64,000 nucleotides of DNA from Pedobacter sp. SL55 (GTDB lineage Bacteria > Bacteroidota > Bacteroidia > Sphingobacteriales > Sphingobacteriaceae), in assembly GCF_026625705.1 (NCBI RefSeq), contig NZ_CP113059.1, positions 1,674,001 to 1,738,000 on the forward strand, read 5' to 3'. How positions within the stretch are numbered: the stretch's first letter is position 1; every line of letters starts with the position of its first letter. The position numbers were made by a program, and so were the translations under genes. The notes below the pieces were generated by a model. It worked only from the letters and a program-made list of their open reading frames with translations. It searched no databases and was not told where the DNA came from. Positions 34,399 to 43,824 of this stretch are shown here, in pieces.

Positions 34399-37260
34399 AT
34401 GAAAAAACTAACGATATTCATCGTACTGGCTATGCTTTGCCTTAATTTTTGTGCCGTTGCACAAAAAAATAAGGCGCAACCAGCAGACACCATAAAGAAA
34501 AATACAAAGCCCAAGCTGCAAGATACCACGTTCCATTTGCAAGAAGTAGAAATCAACGCAGGCTATTACACGGTGAAAGAGAAACTGCTTACCGGAAACA
34601 TTACGAAGATAAGCGCTAAAGATTTGGAGCGGCAACCTGTAAGCAATGCTTTGGCCGCATTACAGGGACGTGTGCCAGGTATGGTCATTACCCAAACCAG
34701 TGGCGTAGCAGGTTCAACTTTTAATGTGCAGATACGTGGACAAAGTGCCTTAGACTTGGGGCTTTCTAAAAACAACCCGCTTTTTATTATAGACGGAGTG
34801 CCCTTTGAACAAGGTAACGAGGCTACCAATAGGCTCACTTCAGCAGCTAATTTAGGTTCGGCAGGTGGTGGGCTAAGTCCCCTAAACATGCTCAACCCAC
34901 AGGAGATTGCAAGTATAGAAGTACTCAAAGATGCCGATGCCACAGCTATCTATGGCAGTAGGGGTGCCAATGGGGTAATACTGATCACCACAAAGAAAGG
35001 GAATGGGCAGCGAACCAATTACAGCTTAACGGCCTACACGGGGCATAGCAGGGCGGGTAGAACCATGGCCATGTTAGATACCGAAGCATTTTTAGCCATG
35101 AGAAAAGAAGCTTTTGCGAATGACGGGTTAACCATGACCACAGGCAATGCGCCCGATATGCTCCTTTGGGACAATAGCAGGTACACTGATTTTAAAAAGG
35201 AGCTGATAGGACATACCGCAACAGACAATAGGTTACAACTGTCTATCAATGGTGGTAATACACAAACCAATTTTAGGTTAGGGGCAGGTTATTTTAGGCA
35301 GACTTCAGTTTTCGCTACCAACTTCGCCAACCAAATTGCCTCACTCAACTTTGCCATCGGTCATAAAAGTATAGACCAAAAGTTCGAAATGCAGTTTTCG
35401 GGAAGCTATGCCAGCGACAACAATAAATTGCCTACTACCGATCCCAGCCGTTATTTGGCACTGCCGCCAAACATCAGAATGTATAACGACGATGGCAGCT
35501 ACGCTTGGGCAGATGAAGGGATAGTTTACAATACACTGGGCAGTGATATCGTAAATCCCTTTGCCCTAAGAGAAGAAAGATTTAGGGCGCTTAGCCAAAA
35601 TTTAACGGGCAATATGGTGCTAGGCTACTCGCTGATAAAAGACTTAAAGCTGAGCTTAAATTTAGGCTACAATACCTTGTTTACTACAGAATATGCGGGC
35701 AAGCCCACTGCAGCCATAGATCCTAACCTTACAGCGCTATTTGGCATCCTGCCTTCGGCATCTTTTGCCAATACCAACCTACAAAGCTACATAGCAGAGC
35801 CAAAACTCAATTATAATTGGAACAGCGGTCGCCATCGCGTCAGTGTATTGCTGGGAGGTGTTTGGCAGCACAAGGGCTCCGCATTAAATTATCAATATGG
35901 TACCAATTACAGTTCCGACCTATTATTGGAAACAATCGCGGCCGCGGGCACCATCAATGCCTCCAACGAAGAAAATACATACCGTTACACTGCGCTTTTT
36001 TCGAGGTTAAACTATAACTATGCAGATAAATACCTCATCAATCTTACAGGAAGACGGGATGGTTCTAGCAGATTTGGTCCAAACAAGCGAATGGCTAACT
36101 TCTCTGCAATTGGTATAGCTTGGCTATTTGCAAATGAAGCATTCATACAAAGTGCCTTTCCATGGTTAAGCACAGGTAAGATAAGGGCTAGTTTCGGCGT
36201 AACTGGCAACGATCAAATCGGAGAGTACAAATACCTTAACCTATGGAGCAACACCACCAACACTTATGATGGGTTGCCTGCGCTATATCCTCGGAATGTT
36301 TTTAATGCAAATTACAATTGGGAGCGTATCCGTAAATGGGAGCTGGGCTTAGACTTTGGCTTTTTCAGGGATAGGCTAACATTGGGTACAGCTTATTATG
36401 TAAATAGAAGTAGCAACCAGTTGGTGAACTATAACCTGCCCACACAAACAGGGTTTTCACAAGTGGTAATGAACCTACCAGCTTTGGTAGAGAATAGGGG
36501 TTTGGAACTGATGCTTAACGGTACTTGGATAAGAGGCAAGAAGCTGAACTGGTCTACCGCTTTTAACATTTCCTTTAACCGTAACAAGCTTATCGACTTT
36601 CCGGCTATTGAAAGTTCAAGCTATCGCAACACCTATATCGTTGGTAGGCCACTTAATCTTTTACAGGGCCTGCACTATTTGGGGGTAGACCCTCAAACTG
36701 GCGTTTATAAATTTGAGGATGTAAATGGTGATGGCCTGCTAAACACTGCCGACTATAGATACATAGGCGAAAATGGGCCAAGATATACAGGTGGTATGCA
36801 ACAAAATATCAGTTACAAAGGCTTTGAATTGAACTTCTTTTTTCAGTTTACCAAGCAGTTGGGGCTAAGCTATATCCATCAGTTATCTTCGGCTGCACCC
36901 GGTCGTATCTATAACCAGCCAGAAATTGTACTGGAACGTTGGCAACGTAGCGGAGATATAAGTAATGTACAGCGTTTTACTGCACAAAGTGGTGCGGTAG
37001 CAGGGGCATTAAGTTACCTGCGTCAGTCAGATGCTTCTTATACCGATGCCTCTTTTATTAAATTAAGGAACGTGAATTTTTCTTACGCCTTCAAAGGCTC
37101 ACGCTTAGGGAAAACGCCGCTAGATGGTCTAAAAATTTATGTGCAGGCACAAAACCTTTTTACCATTACCAATTACCTCGGTGCCGATCCAGAAACACAG
37201 AACTTTTATAAACTACCGCCATTACGTACAACGGTATTTGGTATCCAACTCAATATGTAA
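34399..37260 (+). CDS. SusC/RagA family TonB-linked outer membrane protein
   Basis: 953 aa with signal peptide MKKLTIFIVLAMLCLNFCAVAQ. The plug domain includes GRVPGMVITQ…NVQIRGQSA, PLFIIDGVPFEQ and SIEVLKDADATAIYGSRGANGVILITTKKG, all classical SusC plug motifs. The rest is a ~22-strand barrel. It lacks the N-terminal carboxypeptidase-D-like and STN domains found in many relatives, so it is on the short side. With SusD it imports an oligosaccharide or peptide across the outer membrane, energised by TonB. No sigma/anti-sigma pair or sensor lies beside it; the substrate is unknown. Confidence 0.96.
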   Translation: MKKLTIFIVLAMLCLNFCAVAQKNKAQPADTIKKNTKPKLQDTTFHLQEVEINAGYYTVKEKLLTGNITKISAKDLERQPVSNALAALQGRVPGMVITQTSGVAGSTFNVQIRGQSALDLGLSKNNPLFIIDGVPFEQGNEATNRLTSAANLGSAGGGLSPLNMLNPQEIASIEVLKDADATAIYGSRGANGVILITTKKGNGQRTNYSLTAYTGHSRAGRTMAMLDTEAFLAMRKEAFANDGLTMTTGNAPDMLLWDNSRYTDFKKELIGHTATDNRLQLSINGGNTQTNFRLGAGYFRQTSVFATNFANQIASLNFAIGHKSIDQKFEMQFSGSYASDNNKLPTTDPSRYLALPPNIRMYNDDGSYAWADEGIVYNTLGSDIVNPFALREERFRALSQNLTGNMVLGYSLIKDLKLSLNLGYNTLFTTEYAGKPTAAIDPNLTALFGILPSASFANTNLQSYIAEPKLNYNWNSGRHRVSVLLGGVWQHKGSALNYQYGTNYSSDLLLETIAAAGTINASNEENTYRYTALFSRLNYNYADKYLINLTGRRDGSSRFGPNKRMANFSAIGIAWLFANEAFIQSAFPWLSTGKIRASFGVTGNDQIGEYKYLNLWSNTTNTYDGLPALYPRNVFNANYNWERIRKWELGLDFGFFRDRLTLGTAYYVNRSSNQLVNYNLPTQTGFSQVVMNLPALVENRGLELMLNGTWIRGKKLNWSTAFNISFNRNKLIDFPAIESSSYRNTYIVGRPLNLLQGLHYLGVDPQTGVYKFEDVNGDGLLNTADYRYIGENGPRYTGGMQQNISYKGFELNFFFQFTKQLGLSYIHQLSSAAPGRIYNQPEIVLERWQRSGDISNVQRFTAQSGAVAGALSYLRQSDASYTDASFIKLRNVNFSYAFKGSRLGKTPLDGLKIYVQAQNLFTITNYLGADPETQNFYKLPPLRTTVFGIQLNM

Positions 37261-37264
37261 AGCC

Positions 37265-38647
37265 ATGAAAAAAATTAAACTTATGATTACCTGCTGTATA
37301 GCCATAGTGGCTACAGCTTGCAAAGATTATGTAGCGGTACCTCCGCCTAAAAATTTGGCAGAGCTAAGCCGTATTTTCGAAACAGATCAAACAGCCATGT
37401 CGGCAGCTGCTGGCGTGTATGCACAAATGGTAGCATCAAGTCTTACGTTTTGCAATGGAGGCATTACGGTATACGCCGGGCTTTCATCAGACGAACTGCA
37501 GAACGTAAATGCCAGTGTTACCGTAGATGCCTTTAGAAATAATACCTTACTGGCCGATAATGCCACCATTTTAGCTACCTTCTGGAATAATCCTTACAAG
37601 AATATCTTCCATATCAATGCGGTTATAGAGGGGATTGAAAATAGCACAAGCCTAAGTGCAGCTATAGCTGGGCAGCTCATGGCAGAAATGCGCTACGCAA
37701 GAGCACTGCATTACTTTTATATGGTAAACTTATTTGGCGATGTGCCTTTGATAGAAAATACCAATTATGAAACCAACCGCATAATACCTCGTGAAAATGC
37801 TACAAAAATTATCACCGCCGTTATCGCCGATCTCTTAAAAGCCAAAGAACAGTGGCCTTATGCCAACAACATAACACCCAATAAAAATAGACCAGGCATA
37901 GATGCCATCCATGCACTTTTGGCAAGGGTCTATCTTTATCAGGGTAATTGGCAGCAGGCCTATAATTATGCTGGTTTAGTAATTGACTCTAACCGCTACC
38001 AGCTAGAAGCGCCTAATACAGTATTTCTTAGCAGTGCTAAAGAAACTATTTTTTCTTTGATGAAACCAAATGCCAATACGGCCGAGGGGGCGTCGTTTAA
38101 TCCTTCAAGTGCAACGGTTAGGCCTAGCTATGTGCTATCCAGTTTCTTGCTCAACGAATTTGAAGCTAATGATAAACGCAGGATAGAATGGACAAAAACA
38201 AATGTAGTAAGTGGCCAGAGCTATGTTTATCCCTATAAATATAGAGTACGCACTGGTACTGCCGTTACCGAAAATTATATAGTGCAACGTTTGGCAGAGC
38301 TGTATTTGATCAGGGCCGAGGCCAGTGCACAGTTGAATGATTTGGAGGGGGCAATCAAAGATTTGGATAAAATAAGGAGCAGAGCGGGGATAACATTGCA
38401 GGCAACTCTAAATCCGAACATTGCTAAACCAGATTTAATAGAAAAGGTGTACAAAGAAAGACAGTTAGAACTGTTCTGCGAATGGGGAACAAGGTGGTTA
38501 GATTTAAAGAGAACTGGCAAAGCAGATGCAGTGTTGGGCCTAGTCAAGCAGCCTCATTGGCAGCCTTACGCCAAGCTTTATCCAATCCCATTAAGCGAGA
38601 TCAGGAAGAATGTTTTTTTGACACAGAATGATGGCTATTTTAATTAA
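37265..38647 (+). CDS. SusD/RagB family nutrient-binding lipoprotein
   Basis: 460 aa from the ATG at 37265, four bases after susC. The frame is open further upstream inside susC, but MKKIKLMITCCIAIVATACKDY is a lipoprotein signal with the lipidated Cys at residue 19. SusD features: the helical MRYARALHYFYMVNLFGDVPLIE segment, IHALLARVYLYQGNWQQAYNYA and RLAELYLIRAEASAQLNDLEGA. It caps the SusC barrel on the cell surface and captures the ligand. Typical length is ~500 aa. Confidence 0.95.
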   Translation: MKKIKLMITCCIAIVATACKDYVAVPPPKNLAELSRIFETDQTAMSAAAGVYAQMVASSLTFCNGGITVYAGLSSDELQNVNASVTVDAFRNNTLLADNATILATFWNNPYKNIFHINAVIEGIENSTSLSAAIAGQLMAEMRYARALHYFYMVNLFGDVPLIENTNYETNRIIPRENATKIITAVIADLLKAKEQWPYANNITPNKNRPGIDAIHALLARVYLYQGNWQQAYNYAGLVIDSNRYQLEAPNTVFLSSAKETIFSLMKPNANTAEGASFNPSSATVRPSYVLSSFLLNEFEANDKRRIEWTKTNVVSGQSYVYPYKYRVRTGTAVTENYIVQRLAELYLIRAEASAQLNDLEGAIKDLDKIRSRAGITLQATLNPNIAKPDLIEKVYKERQLELFCEWGTRWLDLKRTGKADAVLGLVKQPHWQPYAKLYPIPLSEIRKNVFLTQNDGYFN

Positions 38648-38654
38648 TGAGAAC

Positions 38655-39221
38655 ATGAAGAAAGAAATTGTGATGATACTACTTGTTTTTAAATTTTGCC
38701 AAACCGCCATGGCCCAGCAAAATTATCCGGTAGTGGGGCAGCCCTTACCGGCTGTTCATTTTCCTGAAGTGCAATACCATGAAAAATCTAGTTTGGCTAA
38801 TAGCGATTTTAAAGGGAAGTGGTTGATATTATACGGCTGGAATAGGTATTGCTCGCTTTGTTTAGGCAAGATGCCTTTGTTGAGCCACTTGCAGGAAAAT
38901 TATAAAGATCAGTTAAATATCATTTTGGTAGGCTATAATGGTTCGCGGTATACCAAGCGTAGTGATGATTCTGCAATACGTAGCCTTTACGAAAGAAATA
39001 GGATAGAGGAAAAACTGAACTTATCCATTGCTTATGATTCGCTAATGTTTCATCGGTTTAATTTGGGACCAAGTCCCTACATCATCATTGCAGACCCAAA
39101 GGGTGTGGTACGTTACCTTACTTCGGGATTTAATGGAAAGCAGTTGGAAGAGATTTTGCAGGGTAAAGACGTAGTATTGAAGAAAGCGTATCGTAGAGAT
39201 GAGCGTTTAAATCGAAATTAG
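38655..39221 (+). CDS. Secreted thioredoxin-like protein (TlpA/redoxin type)
   Basis: 188 aa from the ATG at 38655, seven bases after susD; the signal peptide is MKKEIVMILLVFKFCQTAMAQ. Redoxin fold: GKWLILYGWNRYCSLCLGKMPLLSHL with a CSLC redox pair, then PSPYIIIADPKGVVRYLTSGF with the cis-Pro. It probably reduces or isomerises disulfides of the associated transporter or its ligand in the periplasm. Many Sphingobacteriaceae SusCD operons end with such a gene. Confidence 0.88.
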   Translation: MKKEIVMILLVFKFCQTAMAQQNYPVVGQPLPAVHFPEVQYHEKSSLANSDFKGKWLILYGWNRYCSLCLGKMPLLSHLQENYKDQLNIILVGYNGSRYTKRSDDSAIRSLYERNRIEEKLNLSIAYDSLMFHRFNLGPSPYIIIADPKGVVRYLTSGFNGKQLEEILQGKDVVLKKAYRRDERLNRN

Positions 39222-39244
39222 CCTTGGGATTTGTGTAATAAAAT

Positions 39245-39266
39245 AGGCAGCACATTTGTGCTGCCT
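39245..39266. terminator. Bidirectional hairpin between convergent genes
   Basis: AGGCAGCACA/TGTGCTGCCT with a TT loop; on the minus strand it is followed by ATTTTATT. It serves the SusCD operon and the gene ending at 39274. Confidence 0.75.
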
Positions 39267-39273
39267 AACATTG

Positions 39274-39603
39274 CTAATTAGCAGGTTTTTGAATCCTGTT
39301 TTCAGTAAGCGTAGCATCTGGAAAACTAGTAATTGGACTATCAAATCCCCTTAAACAGTCTAAGTCATTTCCTTCGTCGCAAGGAGATTCTACCTGATCT
39401 TGTTCGGCATGGTCAAAAATAGGCGTACCCGATTTGATATAACCGTCAGGATAATTTAGAGGATCATCATAAGAAACCTCGTACCAGTACATTGCCGCTT
39501 TCTGAGTGTTTTTGGCGTCGCTCTTGAAAGCACTTGCTGTAAATACCAGGCCGAACGCCACTACCAGCGCTGCAAGGCCAAAAAGAATTTTGTTCTTTTT
39601 CAT
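39274..39603 (-). CDS. Small secreted protein (DUF6520-like)
   Basis: 109 aa. Signal-like N-terminus MKKNKILFGLAALVVAFGLVFTASAF, then a short acidic mature part (YEVSYDDPLNYPDGYIKSG…DQVESPCDEGNDLDC) with two Cys. This fits the small Bacteroidota DUF6520 group in size and layout, though motifs are weak. Function unknown. It probably has its own promoter in the repeat-containing region at 39604-39720. Confidence 0.72.
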   Translation of the reverse strand: MKKNKILFGLAALVVAFGLVFTASAFKSDAKNTQKAAMYWYEVSYDDPLNYPDGYIKSGTPIFDHAEQDQVESPCDEGNDLDCLRGFDSPITSFPDATLTENRIQKPAN

Positions 39604-39969
39604 GTTTGTTGACTGCTTTGTTGCATTTGAAAAAGCAGACGAAAAAGTTTTGGTTAAAGATTAGGTTATTGTTTCCATAGGGTAGAGATTGCCACGTCGT
39701 GCCTCCTCGCAATGACGTGAGTTATGATGGCCTCTTTGGTGGGCTGGTACCTGCTGCGGCTGGCTCATGGAGCTGGCGGAAGCTTTTTAGTTATCAGTCG
39801 TTAGGTGTTAGTTACTAGGGGTTAGGGGTTAGTTAGTTCAGTAGTTTACCGAAGTGTCGGTATTACTTCGTTAGCCCTTTTGGGTTTCGCGTTGCTCAAC
39901 ATTTGTTATTGTTGGCAAAACAGGGCAGCCGTGTTACCAGCACCGGCCACGGCTAGCCTTGTTTTTTAA
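39604..39969. repeat. Intergenic stretch with dispersed repeats
   Basis: Carries the common CGTCATTGCGAGGAGGCACGA-type repeat (minus sense, 39684-39722) and TTAGG-type short repeats at 39785-39830. No gene is seen. Confidence 0.55.
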
Positions 39970-40341
39970 TCAGTAAGTGATTTCGAACTCTACTTCGCCG
40001 CTGGCGTCTACGTTTCCGTCGCCGTCTGCATCGCCTTCGGCTTTGCTTTTGTCGCGGATGAGTTTTGTGCCCCGTGCATGGGCGCCATCTGGCTTGGTTA
40101 ATTTTACAGGCAAGCTGTTTGCTACTGCAAAACCTACTTGTGCGGCGGCAAGCTGTAGAAAGGATTCGTTTAAGTTGTAGAGGTAGCTAACCTGACTTGG
40201 TGCGAGCTCGAAAGTTTGGGTAAGCCAGATTTTAAAATCGGCAGTAATTTGTGCGGCTAGTTCTTGTAGCTGCTGATTGTTTAATGGTTGAAGACTGAGC
40301 TGCCATGCGGCTACGCCTTCTGTTGTAAAGGGGTGTTTCAT
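39970..40341 (-). CDS. Conserved small protein, unknown function
   Basis: 123 aa from the ATG at 40341 (MKHPFTTEGVAAWQLSLQPLNNQQLQEL); upstream codons in the frame read into non-conserved sequence. Helical first half (LQELAAQITADFKIWLTQTFELAPSQ), second half with a polar SKAEGDADGDGNVDASGEVEFEITY tail that contains an Asp-rich, calcium-loop-like stretch. No signal peptide. I recognise no family. Confidence 0.65.
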   Translation of the reverse strand: MKHPFTTEGVAAWQLSLQPLNNQQLQELAAQITADFKIWLTQTFELAPSQVSYLYNLNESFLQLAAAQVGFAVANSLPVKLTKPDGAHARGTKLIRDKSKAEGDADGDGNVDASGEVEFEITY

Positions 40342-40603
40342 AGTTCTTGTGAAAATTAAATTGTGATTTTGCTGTGCACTAGCATTTGTTGAGACCAAAA
40401 TTAGAGCGGTTTTACTGCAAACTGAAAGGTTTGGGGCACCTTGTTACATGAACGATGAAAGTTATTGTACAAGTGATTAAGCACCGTGCCGGGTTAGGGA
40501 TTTGAATTTTCGAAGGTTAAACTTACTGTATACAGCTTTGCCTGCCTTTTGGGGCCAACTGTTTTGTAGCTCTTTCTACAGCGGCAAAATTTAGGTTAGG
40601 TTT
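40342..40603. other. Intergenic stretch, no gene seen
   Basis: Upstream region of the gene ending at 39970, up to the family A element at 40604. I see no supported gene or named element. Confidence 0.4.
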
Positions 40604-40918
40604 AACGTGAATTATGGATCTAATTTTCATTATATATAGCTAAAATCGCTTTTATAACCCATCCCGCAGTCTTTCCTGCCCTCATGCCGGGCATCGGCAC
40701 TACATTTTTTCGTTTTCTATTTATTTTTTTCGGCGGTACTCAAGATCGCTTCGCTGTTTGAGCGACCAAAATGGAGGAAAAGTCGTCGGCTGCGCCCTTT
40801 GCTTTAAAGTAAGAGCTAGAGCAAATAAATCGGTACCGCAAAGGCCAAGGCCGATTTTGAGCTGATTTAAAGGTCAATACTAGGGCTTGACATAAAATCG
40901 AAGACCGATAATTCACGT
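40604..40918. mobile_element. Miniature inverted-repeat element, family A, intact copy
   Basis: 315 bp with ends AACGTGAATTAT and ATAATTCACGT and a perfect 7-bp target duplication TAGGTTT (40597-40603 and 40919-40925). Internal CATTTT…AAAATG and CTTTAAAG pairings. Homologous to 6640-6896, with an extra ~45-bp AT-rich insert at ~40707-40760. Confidence 0.9.
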
Positions 40919-41116
40919 TAGGTTTAAGAAACTGGTCAAATTTCTGAGGCTAAAAATAGAGGACTTATGCAGGGGTTTCTGATTTGTGAGAAAGCTTAGG
41001 CTACAAATTTTAATACGTTAACCCTGTTAAGGATATGGCGGAGCTAGGCTTTAGATAATTTTTTATAACTTAGGCTAATCTGCTCACTGTGCCATTACGG
41101 CGAAAACCTCTCTCGC

Positions 41117-42027
41117 ATGAATTTTAATGCCAAACTTTTGCGGCAAGCGCTTAGCTCAATTACTTTAAAAGATTTTTTTTGGCTGGTTTTATTCTCTCTT
41201 TTTGCCGGACATTACTTGGTTTCGCACCAGGAAGCTGAATATTTTTGGGAACTGTGGATGATGCGGAGCTATTATCCGGCGATGTTGGGCAGTTTTATGA
41301 TTGCCTTTTGCCTGTGTTTTGTGATTTGTTGCATTGACTGCTGTTTAAATTTAGTTTGGCCGTGGATGGAGTAAGCTTTTATGTACGGTTGCTAAGGCAG
41401 GTGCAATTTGGTGTTGTTTTACCGTTGTGCTTGCTGCCGCTATTGGTTTGGACCTACTTTAGCTTAAGAGGCGAGCCGCTTGACTTTGTGGAGTATATTA
41501 GGGTTGATTTTGGCATTAGTGCCATTTTAATTGTTTTGCTGAATGTATTTTATGTATGTCGATATTTTTTTGAGCTGTTGAAAATCTATTATCAGCCTGT
41601 TAGCGAGCAGTTTTTACATGTGGAGGAGGGCGGAGCGGAAGGGGAGAACGAGCAGGAGGTATTGGCGTTGCCCGAGCCTAGCGTTGAGCTATCGGGCTTG
41701 TACAAGATGGTTTATTTTTACCATAGCAACCGTGTAAATTGGGCGATAAATAGGCTTGGAGAAATGAAAGATGCGGGGCTATTGATGGATGAATTAGAGG
41801 CTTTGTTGCCGAAATCTGATTTTTTTAGGGTACAGCCGGGCTTTATTGTGCATCGAAAATCTATTACAAAACCGATGAAGGCTTCTTCTCATCGATTATT
41901 ATTGTATTTGAACACGGCTTATCATAAGGCCTTGCCTTTTACTGAAATTAAGGGGAAGAAGAAGAATTATGTGGCGGTATCGCAACGCAAAGTAGGTGCT
42001 TTTAGGAAGTGGTATGAGGAGAAGTGA
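41117..42027 (+). pseudogene. TM-LytTR regulator, interrupted by a frameshift
   Basis: Two overlapping frames (41117-41374 and 41356-42027) read as one membrane-anchored LytTR protein. The first holds two TM segments (DFFWLVLFSLFAGHYLV, MLGSFMIAFCLCFVICCID); the second holds two more (FGVVLPLCLLPLLVWTYF, GISAILIVLLNVFYVCRYF) and a C-terminal LytTR DNA-binding domain (FFRVQPGFIVHRKSITKP…KGKKKNYVAVSQRKVGAFRKWY). The second frame has no ATG, only a TTG, and the break falls at WPWME|SFYVR (41365-41378) where one missing base would restore a ~300-aa protein. Either decayed or a sequencing error; a coupled two-gene arrangement is less likely. Confidence 0.7.
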
Positions 42028-42216
42028 AGGGGCGTTGTTTGTTTATTCGTCTTTCGCTACTCGTTCATCGTTGTTGGGTTATTCGAGAATGCGTGGATTT
42101 GTTAATTCGTTGTTCGCTCGTCGTTGTTCGTTGATTGGTGTATGTGGCGGTTTGTGCTATTGATGGAAATGGTGGGTTGCGCCAATTATTCGCTCTTTGT
42201 TTGGTGTTTTTGGCAT

Positions 42217-42251
42217 AAAAAAAGCACCAATCTTTATGAGATTGATGCTTT
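42217..42251 (-). terminator. Terminator of tRNA-Glu copy 2
   Basis: AAAGCATCAATCT/AGATTGGTGCTTT on the minus strand, then a T run; same design as at 14004. Confidence 0.8.
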
Positions 42252-42257
42252 AACCTG

Positions 42258-42329
42258 TAGCCCGTAGGGGAATCGAACCCCTGTTTCCAGAATGAAAATC
42301 TGGCGTCCTCACCCCTAGACGAACGGGCC
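42258..42329 (-). tRNA. tRNA-Glu (anticodon TTC), copy 2
   Basis: 72 nt on the minus strand, same sequence as the copy at 14043 except for four instead of five G in the D-loop. Upstream flanking DNA (GCGCTATTGATGGAAATGG…CTCTTTGTTTGGTG) is shared with the 11-14 kb locus, so the locus was duplicated as a block. Confidence 0.95.
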
Positions 42330-42363
42330 ATTAAATTAAGAAGTGTCATTTCAACTTCTTCTT

Positions 42364-42439
<76 letters not shown>

Positions 42440-42708
42440 CTCTATACAATTCAATTTTTTGTTGTTAAATCCTTAACACTTGTTCCGAATTGGAATGCAA
42501 AGATAGGAACGTTTTTTTGTAATGCAAATCTTTTAAAAAAAAATGAAATAAGTTTTTAAAACCTAAATAAACTGCGGTTAAACAGCGTAGGGTACTATAT
42601 ATAGCGTTTTAAACTTAGCGATAGATGTAAAAAAGACAGGTGCATGAACGTGTTGCCGTGCATTTTGCGTATTATTGCAGCTTATTTAATACCCTTATCA
42701 AAAATATC

Positions 42709-43599
42709 ATGGCACACAAGGCAGGTTTTGTTAGCATTATAGGTAAGCCCAACGTAGGTAAATCTACCTTAATGAATGCACTAGTGGGCGAGAAGCTATC
42801 TATCATTACACCAAAGGCGCAAACTACTCGCCACCGCATATTGGGCATTGTGAACGAAGAAGACTTTCAAATCGTTTTTTCTGATACCCCGGGGATCATT
42901 AAGCCGCTTTATGGTTTGCAAGATTCGATGATGTCTGCCGTAAGTGGTGCATTGAGCGATGCAGACTTGATCTTATTCGTTACCGATATCCACGAAAAAC
43001 ATGATGAGAATGATGTTTTAGAGAAAATTACCAACACTACTATCCCTTTGGTGGTATTGTTGAATAAAATTGATAACGCTACGCAAGAAGAGGTGGATGA
43101 GAAGTTCGCCTATTGGCAAGAAAAATTAAACCCGAAACACATTTATGCCATTTCGGCATTACATCAATACAATTTAGATGGCATTTTGCCGATGATTTTG
43201 GAGAATATCCCGGAACACCCGGCCTATTATGATAAAGAAGAGCTAACCGACCGCAGTCAGCGTTTCTTCGTTTCAGAAATTATTCGCGAAAAGATATTCT
43301 TTAACTACAAAAAAGAAATTCCGTACAGTACCGAAGTAATTGTGACTTCATTTAAAGAAGAGGAAACCAAAAGTGGTCTAATGATCCGTATCACTTCAGA
43401 AATTATTGTAGAAAGAGACTCGCAAAAGAATATCCTCATTGGTACTGGTGGCGCTATGCTTAAAAAAGTAGGCATGGAAGCCAGAAAAGACATCGAGAAG
43501 TTTTTAGATAGCAAAGTGTTTTTAGAAACTTTTGTGAAAGTTATTCCAGATTGGAGAAGCAAAAAGAATTATTTGAAGAACTTCGGCTACGATAGCTAA
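42709..43599 (+). CDS. era: GTPase Era
   Basis: 296 aa from the ATG at 42709; the frame extends 23 codons upstream, but [21 protein letters not shown] is the true opening. Ras-like G domain with GKPNVGKST (P-loop), DTPGI, NKID and SALHQYNLDG; a KH domain follows (ILIGTGGAMLKKVGMEARKDIEKFLDSKVFLETFVKVIPDW). Era binds the 3' end of 16S rRNA and helps assemble the 30S subunit. It lies 225 bases upstream of der. Confidence 0.97.
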   Translation: MAHKAGFVSIIGKPNVGKSTLMNALVGEKLSIITPKAQTTRHRILGIVNEEDFQIVFSDTPGIIKPLYGLQDSMMSAVSGALSDADLILFVTDIHEKHDENDVLEKITNTTIPLVVLLNKIDNATQEEVDEKFAYWQEKLNPKHIYAISALHQYNLDGILPMILENIPEHPAYYDKEELTDRSQRFFVSEIIREKIFFNYKKEIPYSTEVIVTSFKEEETKSGLMIRITSEIIVERDSQKNILIGTGGAMLKKVGMEARKDIEKFLDSKVFLETFVKVIPDWRSKKNYLKNFGYDS

Positions 43600-43604
43600 T
43601 TTGG

Positions 43605-43710
43605 TTACGAGTTGCGGGTTAACGGTTGCGAGTTGTATTTTCGATATACTCCAGTAATACCTTTATGGGTAATAAATCCAACAAGTTGTAACTCATAACC
43701 CATAACTAAA
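43605..43710. repeat. Intergenic imperfect palindrome (ACGAGTTGCGGGTTA type)
   Basis: GGTTACGAGTTGCGGGTTA…CAACTCATAACCCATAAC pairs imperfectly with itself; a relative is at 62069-62145. No gene. Confidence 0.5.
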
Positions 43711-43720
43711 AAAATAACAG

Positions 43721-43728
43721 TACCTTTG
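43721..43728 (+). promoter_or_regulatory. -7 box upstream of der
   Basis: TACCTTTG, 97 bases before the der ATG, matching the Bacteroidota -7 pattern; no convincing -33 box. Confidence 0.45.
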
Positions 43729-43824
43729 CGAGTTCAAACCCTGGGTTTGTAAAAATCGACGATTCTAATTTTATTGACAGGTGTCTATTAAATCTAAAAT
43801 CGTCATTCTAAAATCGTAAATACA

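Noticed and set aside
37139..37264. Extended N-terminus of the SusD gene
   Set aside because: The extra 42 codons lie inside susC and remove the lipoprotein signal; the ATG at 37265 is the natural start.
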